Below, in pieces: positions 1 to 9,078 of a DNA stretch of 29,425 bases; position 1 is the first letter of the stretch, and each line of letters starts with the position of its first letter. The stretch is taken from positions 1 to 29,425 of the forward strand of contig CAJUOI010000026.1 of NCBI GenBank assembly GCA_910588615.1. Direction: 5' to 3'. Position numbers and translations under genes: made by a program. This DNA is from an uncultured Christensenellaceae bacterium. GTDB lineage: Bacteria; Bacillota; Clostridia; Christensenellales; Borkfalkiaceae. The notes beneath the pieces are model-generated. The model was not told where the DNA came from, ran no database searches, and saw nothing but the letters and a program-made list of their open reading frames with translations.

Positions 1-2125
1 TGCCCGTACAACTCATTTGAATGTCTGTTGTACGGTATTTACCGTCCTTATAGGCGACCGTCTTTCCGTCGTCCTCGTAAACGGTCGTCTTAGCTGTGTA
101 ATTTGCCGAAGGATAGACCTCGAGCGACATTTCCGACCAATCTTTTTCGTCCACGTTTTTCATGTTCCGCGCAAGCGCGATCAGCGCGCCTTCGCGCACG
201 AAAATCGGCGAGGTTTTAATATTGTGCGTCACTTCCACCGTCTGCGGACCACTGTAACGCGTGCCCGTCCAAACGTCGATCCAGGTTCCTTCGGGGAAAA
301 ACACTTTGCGCGTATCGTTTCCGCTCGAAGCGGAAATCGGCGCAACGAGAATATAATCGCCCAAGAGGTATTCGTCGTTATTCTTTGCCTCTACGTACTG
401 CGGATATTCGATATCGAGGCGTCGCATGATCGGCAAGCCCGTTTCATAGTTCTCGTGCGCAAGCGCATAGTAGAGCGGCAACAAGCGATAGCGCATATCC
501 TGATAGACGTGAACGACCTCCTCCGCCGTGTCGCCGTAGAGCCACGGCATGCGCCCCGGTTCCGTATTCGTACACTGCGTGCGCATAATCGACGAGAGAG
601 CACCGTACTGCATCCAACGTATGTAGCTGTTGGGCGATTTTTGCTCTTTGTGACCGCCGAGATCGGAGCTGACGTAAGGGATTCCCATTTCCGCGCCCGC
701 CATGATCGCACCCTCGATTTCCTGTTGCAACCACGAAGCGTCCGTTCCCGTATCGCCCGTCCATTGAATTGCGTAGCGATGCGCCGTAAGATCGGAAGCG
801 TATACATAAGAACCGTTAAAGCACCCGTCAACATTCGCCTGCAAGAGCGTGCGCCGCGCGTACTCTTCCACGGCGTTGTTTTCCACAAGGCTATCGTAAT
901 ATTCGCGCGTGATCCACGTGTAAACATACATCCCCGTTGCGAATCTGGAATATTCGGGCGTAAGCTGGTTGAGCTGCACGCCCCAGTTTCTGTCGTAATA
1001 CCAATAATCTACGCCCATCTGCATCAGCAGTACGAGATTATGGTTGCGGAACTCTACCTCTTCTTTATCGAGCAGATTGTCCGTTCCGGGCGCAGGTCTT
1101 GCGTGATCGTTGAAGAAAACATCGCAGCCGAGATCGTGTACCTGTTTCAAAAAGTCTTCCATATCGGGGAAAAGTTCTTTATTGATTTCGTATCCGTCGC
1201 CGCCGCCCACGCGCCAATCGGTATCGACGGTAAACACGTCGATAGAATAACCGCGCTTTTGGTACTCTTCAATTTGCGCCAGCGCGCCCTCTGCTGTATA
1301 AGCGGTATAACGGCACTCCCAGAATCCGAACGTCTTTAAGTTGATCATGTCGGTTTGACCCGTCAACGCAACGAAATTTTTCGAAAACGCTTTATAGTCG
1401 CCGTGCGGCAAAAATACGTAAATATCCGTCGCGTTCTTATCAAACTCCCAACCCTGCAACGGCACGTCGCTGTCGGAAACCGAATAACCGTAATCGGAGG
1501 GAATCACACGCGGGCTGTCGGTAAAATACCAGCTCGCGAGCTCGTCGGAGGGCGACGGCAGATAGACGTTCGTTCCCGTTGCGCCGAGATAGTTAAAGAG
1601 CTTTTCTCCTTCGCCGTCTACAATATAAATCCCTTCCGCCTTACTGCTTTTCGGGATCACAACGGTATAATTTTCGGTGATCACATTATAGCCCGTTTCC
1701 GTCTTTTCTGTGCGGCAAGTAACTTTTTCGCCCCATTCGTCGCGATTGAGAACGACGTAGCTTTCCCTGTTCTCAAATTCGCCGTTCGACTTATCCTCGA
1801 TCCGCACGAGAGAATCGGACAAAAGCTGCAACCGCGTATCGCCATAAACGAACGTAGTGACCTTCGCCGATTCGTCTTCTTTCAATTCTGCCTCAGCCGA
1901 CTGTCTTTCGTAACCGCACGTGCCGCAACGGTTACCGCCGAAGTCATGCTCGGCTCTGTCTTTCACCTCGTCTTTATGCTCGCAGGTCGCGGCATGCCAA
2001 TGGTATTGCGCATCCTTCGACCACTCGTTAGAAAACGTGTGTTCATGCCCGCACGCCGTTAAGATTCCCAACGTGCAGGTCAGCGCAAATGCCACCGAAA
2101 AAATTGCCAATGTTTTTCTTCGCAT
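1..2125 (-). CDS. GH31 family alpha-glycosidase lipoprotein (3' end outside window)
   Basis: Reading the minus strand from ATG at 2125 gives about 708 codons with no stop before the left edge, so the C-terminus is missing. The N-terminus is a lipoprotein signal peptide with lipobox ILTAC (Cys25), placing the enzyme on the outer face of the membrane. A short His/Cys-rich stretch follows (residues about 26-75, ending CGTCGY), then a GH31 N-terminal beta domain and barrel. By alignment with GH31 the nucleophile should be Asp378 in YWYYDRNW and the acid/base Asp458 in QWTGDTG. GH31 enzymes cleave alpha-linked glucose, xylose or related residues; the exact substrate cannot be read here. An RBS (GGAGGAG) sits before the start. 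It is the last visible gene of the AraC-controlled operon and a paralogue of the GH31 gene at 5072-8116, whose length suggests that about 300 residues are missing. Confidence 0.93.
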   Translation of the reverse strand, partial: MRRKTLAIFSVAFALTCTLGILTACGHEHTFSNEWSKDAQYHWHAATCEHKDEVKDRAEHDFGGNRCGTCGYERQSAEAELKEDESAKVTTFVYGDTRLQLLSDSLVRIEDKSNGEFENRESYVVLNRDEWGEKVTCRTEKTETGYNVITENYTVVIPKSSKAEGIYIVDGEGEKLFNYLGATGTNVYLPSPSDELASWYFTDSPRVIPSDYGYSVSDSDVPLQGWEFDKNATDIYVFLPHGDYKAFSKNFVALTGQTDMINLKTFGFWECRYTAYTAEGALAQIEEYQKRGYSIDVFTVDTDWRVGGGDGYEINKELFPDMEDFLKQVHDLGCDVFFNDHARPAPGTDNLLDKEEVEFRNHNLVLLMQMGVDYWYYDRNWGVQLNQLTPEYSRFATGMYVYTWITREYYDSLVENNAVEEYARRTLLQANVDGCFNGSYVYASDLTAHRYAIQWTGDTGTDASWLQQEIEGAIMAGAEMGIPYVSSDLGGHKEQKSPNSYIRWMQYGALSSIMRTQCTNTEPGRMPWLYGDTAEEVVHVYQDMRYRLLPLYYALAHENYETGLPIMRRLDIEYPQYVEAKNNDEYLLGDYILVAPISASSGNDTRKVFFPEGTWIDVWTGTRYSGPQTVEVTHNIKTSPIFVREGALIALARNMKNVDEKDWSEMSLEVYPSANYTAKTTVYEDDGKTVAYKDGKYRTTDIQMSCTG

Positions 2126-2149
2126 TGATCACTCCTCCCCGTCTTTCTC

Positions 2150-3184
2150 TTACTCAAATTCCGCAACGATTTCGATATCGCCGTTGCAATTCACGGAAAA
2201 TTGTCCGTTTTTCACCGATTCCGTTCTGTCAACGCCGTTTACGATGACGGATTTAAGTTCCTTGCCGTTATCGGGCACGACGTAAAAATTAACTTTATCG
2301 CTCGTCAGACACCATTCGTAGCCGTATTGCTGCGTTACCTTTCCGCCGCCCGCCGCTGAAATCGTAATTTTGTTGCTGATAAAGCCGTCTTTATCAAACA
2401 CATAGCCCTGATCGGGATTGCCCCAACTTGAAATAGTCGGAGTTTGATTATAACCGAAGTTATACCAGGTGCGCACCAATACGGTTCCGTAATCGTCGAG
2501 CGTGCTCGATATCATGGTCGGATTGAAGAATACCGACTGCGGCCTCGTCTTACGCCCGAAGAGCGAATACGGCATAAAATATTCGACTTGATAATTGTAG
2601 CACTCGCCTTTGAGAATATCGCCCTCGCGCACGACGGCAGATATGGGCGTCTTATCGACGTCTGTCACGAGCACCTTCAAGCCCGTAGGCGTAAACTGCG
2701 AAATTTTGAAACGGTTGCCCGCCGTGCACTCCACCTCGTACACGCCGTCCGTCTGCATCTTCGCATCGCCGAACGCAAAATAGCCGTTAAAGCAAGTGAT
2801 GTTTCCCGTCGCGACAGTGTTACTGTGATAGGCAAGGCGGCTATCCTCGATCCGCGCCGCAACGACGATCCCCGTTTCCGCAAAATACGTTGTCATTTCG
2901 AGCGTGCCCGTTTCGCTTCCTTCGATCTTTTTTCCCTTGAACCACTTGCGTCCTTCGTAAAAGCCTTCTTCGAACTTCCCGTCGATCGTGATCTCCGCAT
3001 CGGGCACGACTGTAGACGTTACGTTCCCCGTAAACTCATAAGGCGCTTTATCGGACGGAGCCATTTTATATTCATATTCCGGTCCGTCCGCCTGCAATTT
3101 TCCGCAAGCGGTCAACGCGCCGCAGGCAGCGACAGCCGCAACTGCCGAAACAACCAACGCAAAAATCTTTCCTTTTCTCTTCAT
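2150..3184 (-). CDS. Lipoprotein with CBM9-like domain and C-terminal InlB-type repeat
   Basis: This 344-residue protein starts with a signal peptide and lipobox ALTAC (Cys27). Residues about 60-230 resemble the family 9 carbohydrate-binding/DOMON-like beta sandwich: the phrase AEITIDGKFEEGFYEG is followed by TYFAETGIVVAARIEDSRL, typical of that fold's first strands. Residues about 270-344 look like a divergent InlB B-repeat (bacterial repeat) domain, with PDNGKELKSVIVNGVDRTES. No catalytic motif is seen, so it is probably a surface glycan-binding protein that holds polysaccharide for the neighbouring GH31 and GH43 enzymes. It lies between them in the same operon, 24 bases before the next gene and 25 after the previous one, with RBS AAGGAGG before its ATG. 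The family assignment is from sequence style only. Confidence 0.75.
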   Translation of the reverse strand: MKRKGKIFALVVSAVAAVAACGALTACGKLQADGPEYEYKMAPSDKAPYEFTGNVTSTVVPDAEITIDGKFEEGFYEGRKWFKGKKIEGSETGTLEMTTYFAETGIVVAARIEDSRLAYHSNTVATGNITCFNGYFAFGDAKMQTDGVYEVECTAGNRFKISQFTPTGLKVLVTDVDKTPISAVVREGDILKGECYNYQVEYFMPYSLFGRKTRPQSVFFNPTMISSTLDDYGTVLVRTWYNFGYNQTPTISSWGNPDQGYVFDKDGFISNKITISAAGGGKVTQQYGYEWCLTSDKVNFYVVPDNGKELKSVIVNGVDRTESVKNGQFSVNCNGDIEIVAEFE

Positions 3185-3209
3185 GATCGGTTTTCCTCCT
3201 TATTTCCCG

Positions 3210-5060
3210 TTACTTCTTTCCGACGATCGCCACTTCGGAAACCGCCGCAACCTTTTGTCCTTCGGGCACCTCTACCGTAAAGCGGATTTTCTTCACCGAA
3301 ATCGCGTCGAAATCGGCATAGACGCTTCCGCCGTAAATCGGATAAAATTCGTCGTTCAGTTCGCTGTAAAAATACGCCGTATTCTTGTTGACAAGCAATT
3401 CCTTGATAAGATAGATTTTTTCCGCACCGTTCTCCTCCGTAATAAAGGCGATATCCTTGATTTTTTGGAACATATTTTCCTTTATCTTGGAATTATAGAA
3501 CATGATACCGCGCACGTCGTGCGCGCCGTCAAGCGTAATCTCAAACGTGGAGGTTACAGTCGCGCCCACCTCTTTCACATAAGTGCCGTCAAACGGTTGG
3601 CTCACGCGGTTATAGTAGGAAATCAGTCCGTCCGTCAGTGCATAAGCTGTGCCCTTCTCCGCTAAAGACCCGCGGACAAGCTCGCATTTTAAGACCGCAG
3701 AAGTAATATCGCCGTACTCTTTGCCGATTCCGAAAGTAGGTTGAACGGTATAACTCGGTCCGTTGACATGCATCACGTCGAGATCGTTTCCGTTGACGTC
3801 TTTTACCGTAATCCATTTCACCTCGTCGAAGCGAACGTGTCTGCCCGTATACTTGTTCGGGTTGTTATGCGCGTGATAGGCGATGAGAAGCTTATTCTCG
3901 CCGTTTTCGTTCAACGTGATAAAGGAATGGTGCCCGGGACCCGCGATGGCGCGGTTTTCTCCGATATCGTTATTCAAAAGCATTCCGTTCTCGCTGTCGG
4001 AAAGCTTTCTGAAATCGCCCAAAGGGCTATCAGCAACTGCCTGCATCACTCCGTAAGACGATTCGTCATATGCGCCGATCGAGAAGGTAAGATAATACTT
4101 TCCGTTGTGCTTATACATGAAGGGACCTTCGTTGCAATACGCCGCCATCTCTTCATACGATACTGTTTGCACCTGTTCTCCGTTTTGCGCCTTTTTATAA
4201 TCGGCAACCGTGTAATAGCGACAAGCGGTCAACGTTTTATAAGTGGACCAATCGGGCGTAACCCAATTCGTCATTTTAACGCCTGCAATCGAGCCGGGCG
4301 TCTGGCTCCAAAAAAGATATTTTTCCTTCGTGTCGGGATCGATATATGGATGGAAGTCGATCGCGCGAACGTATCCGTTATCGATGATTCCGCCGTCCAC
4401 CGTAAATATCGTATAATTCCCGCTGTACGGAAGTCCCTCTTTTTGGAACGCCTTCTGATATTCGCCGCTGTCGAGCAACGCGTACTTCGCATATTTTTGC
4501 GGATATTTGGTTTGATCTAACGTGCGTATCGTGCTCATATCCACGGGAATGAACGGACCCGTGGGAGTTTTGGAAGTTGCCGTCATAGACAGATACGTAG
4601 GACCGGGCGCGCCTTCCATCGCGCTGTCTGCGGGCGGCGTAAGCGTAAAGAAGGCGTAATATTGTTCTTCGGTTTCGTCGTAAATGACCTCGGGCGCCCA
4701 ATGCGCTTCCGAACCGTTCAAATCTTCGGGAAGCTGCATAAATCCGCCGCCGTGGAACCAATCTTCGAGATTTTCGGAATAGTAATAGTTAAACCCCGTA
4801 ACGTAAGCGTAATAATAACCGGTGTTGGCGGTATCGTCCAACACAAGGGGATCTGCCCCCTCGACCGCAATCTCTCCCCGACGCCAAAGCTCGTTGTTGT
4901 ATTTCGGTTTATCCAAGTCGTCTAACTCCTCTTTGTAATTGCCGTCGTAGTAGGGCAATTCATAGGCAATTTTATTCACCGTTTCCGTACCGCACGCAGC
5001 CAAAGGCGCAAGCGCAAGGCAGCCCGTCAAGAATACTGCCGCCGTTTGAATTTTTTTCAT
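3210..5060 (-). CDS. GH43 family glycosidase lipoprotein with discoidin-like C-terminal domain
   Basis: This is a 616-residue lipoprotein with lipobox APLAAC (Cys23). The five-bladed propeller signatures of GH43 are present: catalytic base Asp70 in GADPLVLDD, the WAPEV motif at residues 121-125, a pKa-modulating Asp235 in RAIDFHPYIDPD, and the general acid Glu311 in CNEGPFMYK. The motif GPGHHSF later in the propeller is also typical. Residues about 455-616 look like an F5/8 type C (CBM32-like) beta sandwich. GH43 enzymes are mostly alpha-L-arabinofuranosidases and beta-xylosidases; the subfamily cannot be assigned by eye. It starts 11 bases after the upstream GH31 stop, with RBS AAGGAGG, so it is cotranscribed. 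Together with GH31 and a CBM9-like protein it suggests hemicellulose side-chain removal outside the cell. Confidence 0.92.
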   Translation of the reverse strand: MKKIQTAAVFLTGCLALAPLAACGTETVNKIAYELPYYDGNYKEELDDLDKPKYNNELWRRGEIAVEGADPLVLDDTANTGYYYAYVTGFNYYYSENLEDWFHGGGFMQLPEDLNGSEAHWAPEVIYDETEEQYYAFFTLTPPADSAMEGAPGPTYLSMTATSKTPTGPFIPVDMSTIRTLDQTKYPQKYAKYALLDSGEYQKAFQKEGLPYSGNYTIFTVDGGIIDNGYVRAIDFHPYIDPDTKEKYLFWSQTPGSIAGVKMTNWVTPDWSTYKTLTACRYYTVADYKKAQNGEQVQTVSYEEMAAYCNEGPFMYKHNGKYYLTFSIGAYDESSYGVMQAVADSPLGDFRKLSDSENGMLLNNDIGENRAIAGPGHHSFITLNENGENKLLIAYHAHNNPNKYTGRHVRFDEVKWITVKDVNGNDLDVMHVNGPSYTVQPTFGIGKEYGDITSAVLKCELVRGSLAEKGTAYALTDGLISYYNRVSQPFDGTYVKEVGATVTSTFEITLDGAHDVRGIMFYNSKIKENMFQKIKDIAFITEENGAEKIYLIKELLVNKNTAYFYSELNDEFYPIYGGSVYADFDAISVKKIRFTVEVPEGQKVAAVSEVAIVGKK

Positions 5061-5071
5061 GTTTTTCCTCC

Positions 5072-8000
5072 TTAATTTTTATTTGCGATATAACCGCAAT
5101 ACATAACAACATAAGAGCTTGTCGCCTGATTTGTAACCGAGCAGGCAACGGGCGCATAATTGAGATAAAGCGTTCCGGTTTCTCCCGCCTCGACCTCGAT
5201 CACAACCTTTTGCGTAAAACCCGCTTCTTCGCGGTTTCCGAGCATGAGCGTTTTCACGTTCCCCGCCCGATCACGCACCGTGAGCTTTGCAAGCGTATAT
5301 CCGCCGCCGAGGTAAAGAACGATTTGTTCTTTCTTTCCCGAAGTTGTTACCGAAAAATCATAGCCGATCGAATTCTTCGTACCGCCCGCAACCGTATTCG
5401 AGGCTTTTCTGTGCCCGTCGGTGTATGTTTTTTCCAATCCCGCCTTGACCTGCGAAGCCTTGTACTGTTGCGTCGGTTGATCGAGCATCAAATGTATATC
5501 CGCAGGAGCGGAAAACATGCGCGGACCGTTCTTTTTATAATCGACGCTCGTGCCGCTGTTATAACCGTAAGAGATCCAATCGGTCGTACCCGCTTCCGTG
5601 AGGTTCACGCTCGTTTCCGTGCATTCGCTTGCCGTCGCCTTGAATTTGACTTCGGTCGCGTTATAACCCGCAAACGTTGCGGAGTTTTCTACGCTTTCGT
5701 ATTCGATTTCAATCGTGTACGCCTTGCTCACTTCCGTCGAAACGGTAAACGTTGCCAACGATCCGTCCAGCGCACCGCCCGTAAAGGCGAACGGTCTGCC
5801 GCCGTTTTCGTAATTTAGCTTTGCAAGCGTTTCGGGCAATACCGCCGCGCCGTTCACCTTCACGCTCTTGATTGCGCCCCAATTCGGGTTGGTATGCAAC
5901 CGCACGTTCCAAGTCCTGTTCGCAAACGCCCTGTCGCCCGTAAACGAGCCATTTGCCGCACCGATTTCGATTTTCAACACGTTGCCCGTACAACTCATTT
6001 GAATGTCTGTTGTACGGTATTTACCGTCCTTATAGGCAACCGTCTTTCCGTCGTCCTCGTAAACGGTCGTCTTAGCCGTATAATTCACCGAAGGGTATAC
6101 CTCGAGCGACATCTTCGACCAATCCTTTTCGTCCACGTTTTTCATGTTTTCCGCCAACGCAACGAGCGCGCCCTCGCGCACGAAAATCGGTGAGGTTTTA
6201 ATATTGTGCGTCACTTCCACCGTCTGCGGTCCGCTGTAACGCGTGCCCGTCCATACGTCGATCCAGGTTCCTTCGGGGAAGAACACCTCCCGCGAATCGC
6301 GCCCCGTCCATTTGAAAATCGGAGCGATAAGAATATAATTTCCTAAGAGGTATTCGTCGTTATTCTTTGCCTCTACGTACTGCGGATATTCGATATCGAG
6401 GCGTCGCATGATCGGCAAGCCCGTTTCGTAGTTCTCATGCGCAAGCGCGTAGTAGAGCGGCAACAGGCGGTAACGCATATCCTGATAGGTATGGGCGACC
6501 TCTTCCGCCGTCGCACCATAATTCCACGGCATTCTTCCTCCCTTTTGCGTTTGATCCCAGCAGTGCACGCGAAGAATAGACGAGAGTGCGCCGAACTGAA
6601 ACCAGCGGGTATATTCCGCATCGGAGGGATCTACGTTGTGTCCGCCGATATCCGCCGAAACATAGGGTAACCCCAATTCCGCACCCGCATAAACCGCGCC
6701 TTCGATTTCTTGTCTGAGCCAGTCGCCTTGCGCGCCGATATCGCCCGTCCACTGAATGGAATAGCGGTGCGCCGACAAATCGGAGGCGTAGGTATAAGAG
6801 CCATTGTTGCACCCGTCCACGTTCGCCATAATAAGCGCACGTTTTGCATATCCGTTCAAATCAGGAATGCTTTCGAGATATTCTCTCGTGATCCATTGAT
6901 AGGCGTACATTCCCGTGGCGTAACGAGAATACTCGGGTGCAACCTGATTGAGCGAAACCGACCAGTTGCGGTCGTACCACCAATAGTCCACACCCATAGC
7001 AAGCAGCATCGTCAGTTTTTCGTTGCGGTATGCAACCTCGTTTTGGTCGAGCAGATTGCCCGTGCCCTTTACGGGTTCGGGGTGGTCGTTAAAGCAAATA
7101 TCTACGCCGAGCTTGTGCGCTTCGTCCAAAAAACGCTCCATATCGGGGAAAAGCTCAGTGTTGATATCGTATCCGATTCCGCTCCCTCCCGTTTTCGCCC
7201 GCCAGTCGGTATCGATCACGAGCACGTCGATCGCAAATCCCTTATCCTGATAATCTTTGATTTGCTGCAAAGCCGTTTGCTCGTTGTATTGATAGTAGCG
7301 CGAATCCCACTGTCCGAAGGTTTTCAGCTCGACCATTTCGGTCTGTCCCGTCAGTTTGACGAAATCCTTCATGAACGTTTTATAATCTCCGTTCGGCAAA
7401 AATGCGAAGATATCGGTTGCATTGCTATTAAAATCCCAACCCTGCAAAGGAGCACTGCTTTGGGAGACGGAATAACCGTAGTCAGAGGGAATCACGCGCG
7501 GACTGTCGGTAAAATACCAGCTCGTGAGCTCGTCGGAGGGCGACGGCAAATAGACGTTGGTGTTCGTCAATCCACGGTATGTATAGATTGTTTCCCCCGT
7601 TTTATCGGTGATAAACGCCTCGCCCGCACCGCCGCTTGCAGGCAATACCACGGTATATTCCGCCGTTGCTATCGATACGGAATCTTCCTCCTCTCTTACC
7701 GTATAAGCTATCTTATCGCCCCAGTCTGTGCGATTGAAAACGGTGTAACTCGCTCTGTCCTCAAACCCTTTTTCGCCCTTGCTCTCGATCCGCACGAGCG
7801 AATCGGATAATAGCTGCAAACGAAGGTTCCCGTACACAAGCGTCGTAACAGGTTTGCTTTCGTCCTCGGAAAGATCCGACCCCGTCTGATTTTTTACGGT
7901 ATAAGGACACACCGTGCATGCGTCGCCGCTCATCACGTGCTCCGCCTTGTCCTTTACTTCGTTCTTATGTTCGCAGTTCGCCGCATACCAATGATGCGTT

Positions 8001-8116
8001 TCATCGTAAGAAAACGTATCCGCAAATGTATGCGCGTGCCCGCACGCCGTTAAGATTCCCAACGCACACGTTGCAAGAAACGCCGTCCCCAATACTGCCG
8101 TTAACTGTTTTTTCAT
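5072..8116 (-). CDS. GH31 family alpha-glycosidase lipoprotein, multidomain
   Basis: This 1014-residue lipoprotein has lipobox ILTAC (Cys25). Residues 26-75 are a His/Cys-rich unit (HAHTF, HHWYAANCEH, CTVCPY). The GH31 beta domain and barrel follow, with predicted nucleophile Asp382 in YWWYDRNW and acid/base Asp459 in QWTGDIG. The PIMRRLD and FFPEGTWIDVWTG motifs are typical of the GH31 barrel end and proximal C-terminal domain. Residues about 799-1014 form an additional beta-rich module (LTEAGTTDWISYGYN and LGGGYTLAKLTV), probably carbohydrate binding. The canonical WxDMNE-type nucleophile motif is replaced by WYDRNW, so specificity is uncertain (alpha-xylosidase or alpha-glucosidase are both possible). 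RBS AAGGAGG precedes the ATG. It is the first enzyme gene after the transporter genes of the operon. Confidence 0.93.
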   Translation of the reverse strand: MKKQLTAVLGTAFLATCALGILTACGHAHTFADTFSYDETHHWYAANCEHKNEVKDKAEHVMSGDACTVCPYTVKNQTGSDLSEDESKPVTTLVYGNLRLQLLSDSLVRIESKGEKGFEDRASYTVFNRTDWGDKIAYTVREEEDSVSIATAEYTVVLPASGGAGEAFITDKTGETIYTYRGLTNTNVYLPSPSDELTSWYFTDSPRVIPSDYGYSVSQSSAPLQGWDFNSNATDIFAFLPNGDYKTFMKDFVKLTGQTEMVELKTFGQWDSRYYQYNEQTALQQIKDYQDKGFAIDVLVIDTDWRAKTGGSGIGYDINTELFPDMERFLDEAHKLGVDICFNDHPEPVKGTGNLLDQNEVAYRNEKLTMLLAMGVDYWWYDRNWSVSLNQVAPEYSRYATGMYAYQWITREYLESIPDLNGYAKRALIMANVDGCNNGSYTYASDLSAHRYSIQWTGDIGAQGDWLRQEIEGAVYAGAELGLPYVSADIGGHNVDPSDAEYTRWFQFGALSSILRVHCWDQTQKGGRMPWNYGATAEEVAHTYQDMRYRLLPLYYALAHENYETGLPIMRRLDIEYPQYVEAKNNDEYLLGNYILIAPIFKWTGRDSREVFFPEGTWIDVWTGTRYSGPQTVEVTHNIKTSPIFVREGALVALAENMKNVDEKDWSKMSLEVYPSVNYTAKTTVYEDDGKTVAYKDGKYRTTDIQMSCTGNVLKIEIGAANGSFTGDRAFANRTWNVRLHTNPNWGAIKSVKVNGAAVLPETLAKLNYENGGRPFAFTGGALDGSLATFTVSTEVSKAYTIEIEYESVENSATFAGYNATEVKFKATASECTETSVNLTEAGTTDWISYGYNSGTSVDYKKNGPRMFSAPADIHLMLDQPTQQYKASQVKAGLEKTYTDGHRKASNTVAGGTKNSIGYDFSVTTSGKKEQIVLYLGGGYTLAKLTVRDRAGNVKTLMLGNREEAGFTQKVVIEVEAGETGTLYLNYAPVACSVTNQATSSYVVMYCGYIANKN

Positions 8117-8138
8117 AAATCCTCCTTATCTTTTCCCG

Positions 8139-9077
8139 TCACTCTTTCCCGCCTCCTATATTGATACCTTCGATGAAGTATTTCTGTACCCCCACGTAGA
8201 GTAGCAACAAAGGTACGATCGCCATGAGTGCCGAAGCGCATTGCGCGTTCCCATAACCGCCGCCCTCTTCCGAAAGCATCAACACAAGTTCGGAAAGCGC
8301 AAGCTGTAAGTTCCATAACTCTTTGTTTTTGTAAAGATAAAGCAACGCACCGCCGTAACTGTTGTAACCTCCCACAAATCCGAAAATGAACTGTGCGATC
8401 AGCGCGGGCTTGCTCAACGGAAGCGCAATCCAAAAGAAGACACGTAAATTACTCGCCCCGTCCAACTTTGCCGCCTCCAGAACTTCGTTTGACAGCGCAC
8501 TGTCGAAATAGGTACGCAGGAAGAATACCATGCTTGCGCTGCCGAACAGTCCCGGAATGATGAGCGGTAACACGCCGCTTGCGCCGTCCGTCCAGCCTAA
8601 TTTCATGTAAAACAAATAACTGACGAACCCGAATGCACCGAGTGGCAGCATCATCGTAAGAACGGTAATAAGGAATAATACCTTTCTGCCGGGGAAACGG
8701 AATTTCGAATAGATAAACGCCGCCAAAGCCGAGGTGAGCAGACCGCCGACCGTGGGAATAAGCGTCTGCCACATCGTGTTAAAGAACCCTGCAAGAAGCG
8801 ACGGAACGCCGTTCACCGCATTCGGATCGTCTTGGAAAATCAATTCGTATCCTTCCCAGGACCATTCCTGCGGAAACAGCTTAAAGCCTCCCCTGCCCGT
8901 GAGCTCCGTGTCTGACGTGAAAGAAGTAAACACTATAATGATAAACGGCGCAAACAAACATACCAAATAGAGTGCCAACATCAAGTACGTTACGATCGTT
9001 ACGGGACGCACCTTTTTTGCGATTTTCGGCTTTTCTTGCGGAGAAACTTCTACGTTTACGGTTTGAACTTCTGACAT
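8139..9077 (-). CDS. ABC sugar transporter permease (MalG type)
   Basis: This 312-residue inner-membrane protein begins with a polar cytoplasmic N-terminus of about 25 residues, then a strong TM segment (VTIVTYLMLALYLVCLFAPF), with five further hydrophobic stretches. The EAA loop that docks the ATPase is clear: EAAKLDGASNLRVFFWIALP. This fits the carbohydrate-uptake family 1 MalG-like subunit. Its ATG follows the stop of the partner permease in the sequence TGATATG, a one-base gap that implies translational coupling. It would form the heterodimeric channel with the 9079-10041 product and take sugar from the 10043-11839 binding protein. No ATPase gene is nearby. Confidence 0.93.
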   Translation of the reverse strand: MSEVQTVNVEVSPQEKPKIAKKVRPVTIVTYLMLALYLVCLFAPFIIIVFTSFTSDTELTGRGGFKLFPQEWSWEGYELIFQDDPNAVNGVPSLLAGFFNTMWQTLIPTVGGLLTSALAAFIYSKFRFPGRKVLFLITVLTMMLPLGAFGFVSYLFYMKLGWTDGASGVLPLIIPGLFGSASMVFFLRTYFDSALSNEVLEAAKLDGASNLRVFFWIALPLSKPALIAQFIFGFVGGYNSYGGALLYLYKNKELWNLQLALSELVLMLSEEGGGYGNAQCASALMAIVPLLLLYVGVQKYFIEGINIGGGKE

Positions 9078-9078
9078 A

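Noticed and set aside
17..2062. Long open frames on the plus strand across the first GH31 gene
   Set aside because: They mirror a clear GH31 coding frame on the minus strand, have Arg/His-rich nonsense composition and no ribosome sites. The same applies to the other plus-strand frames over minus-strand genes.
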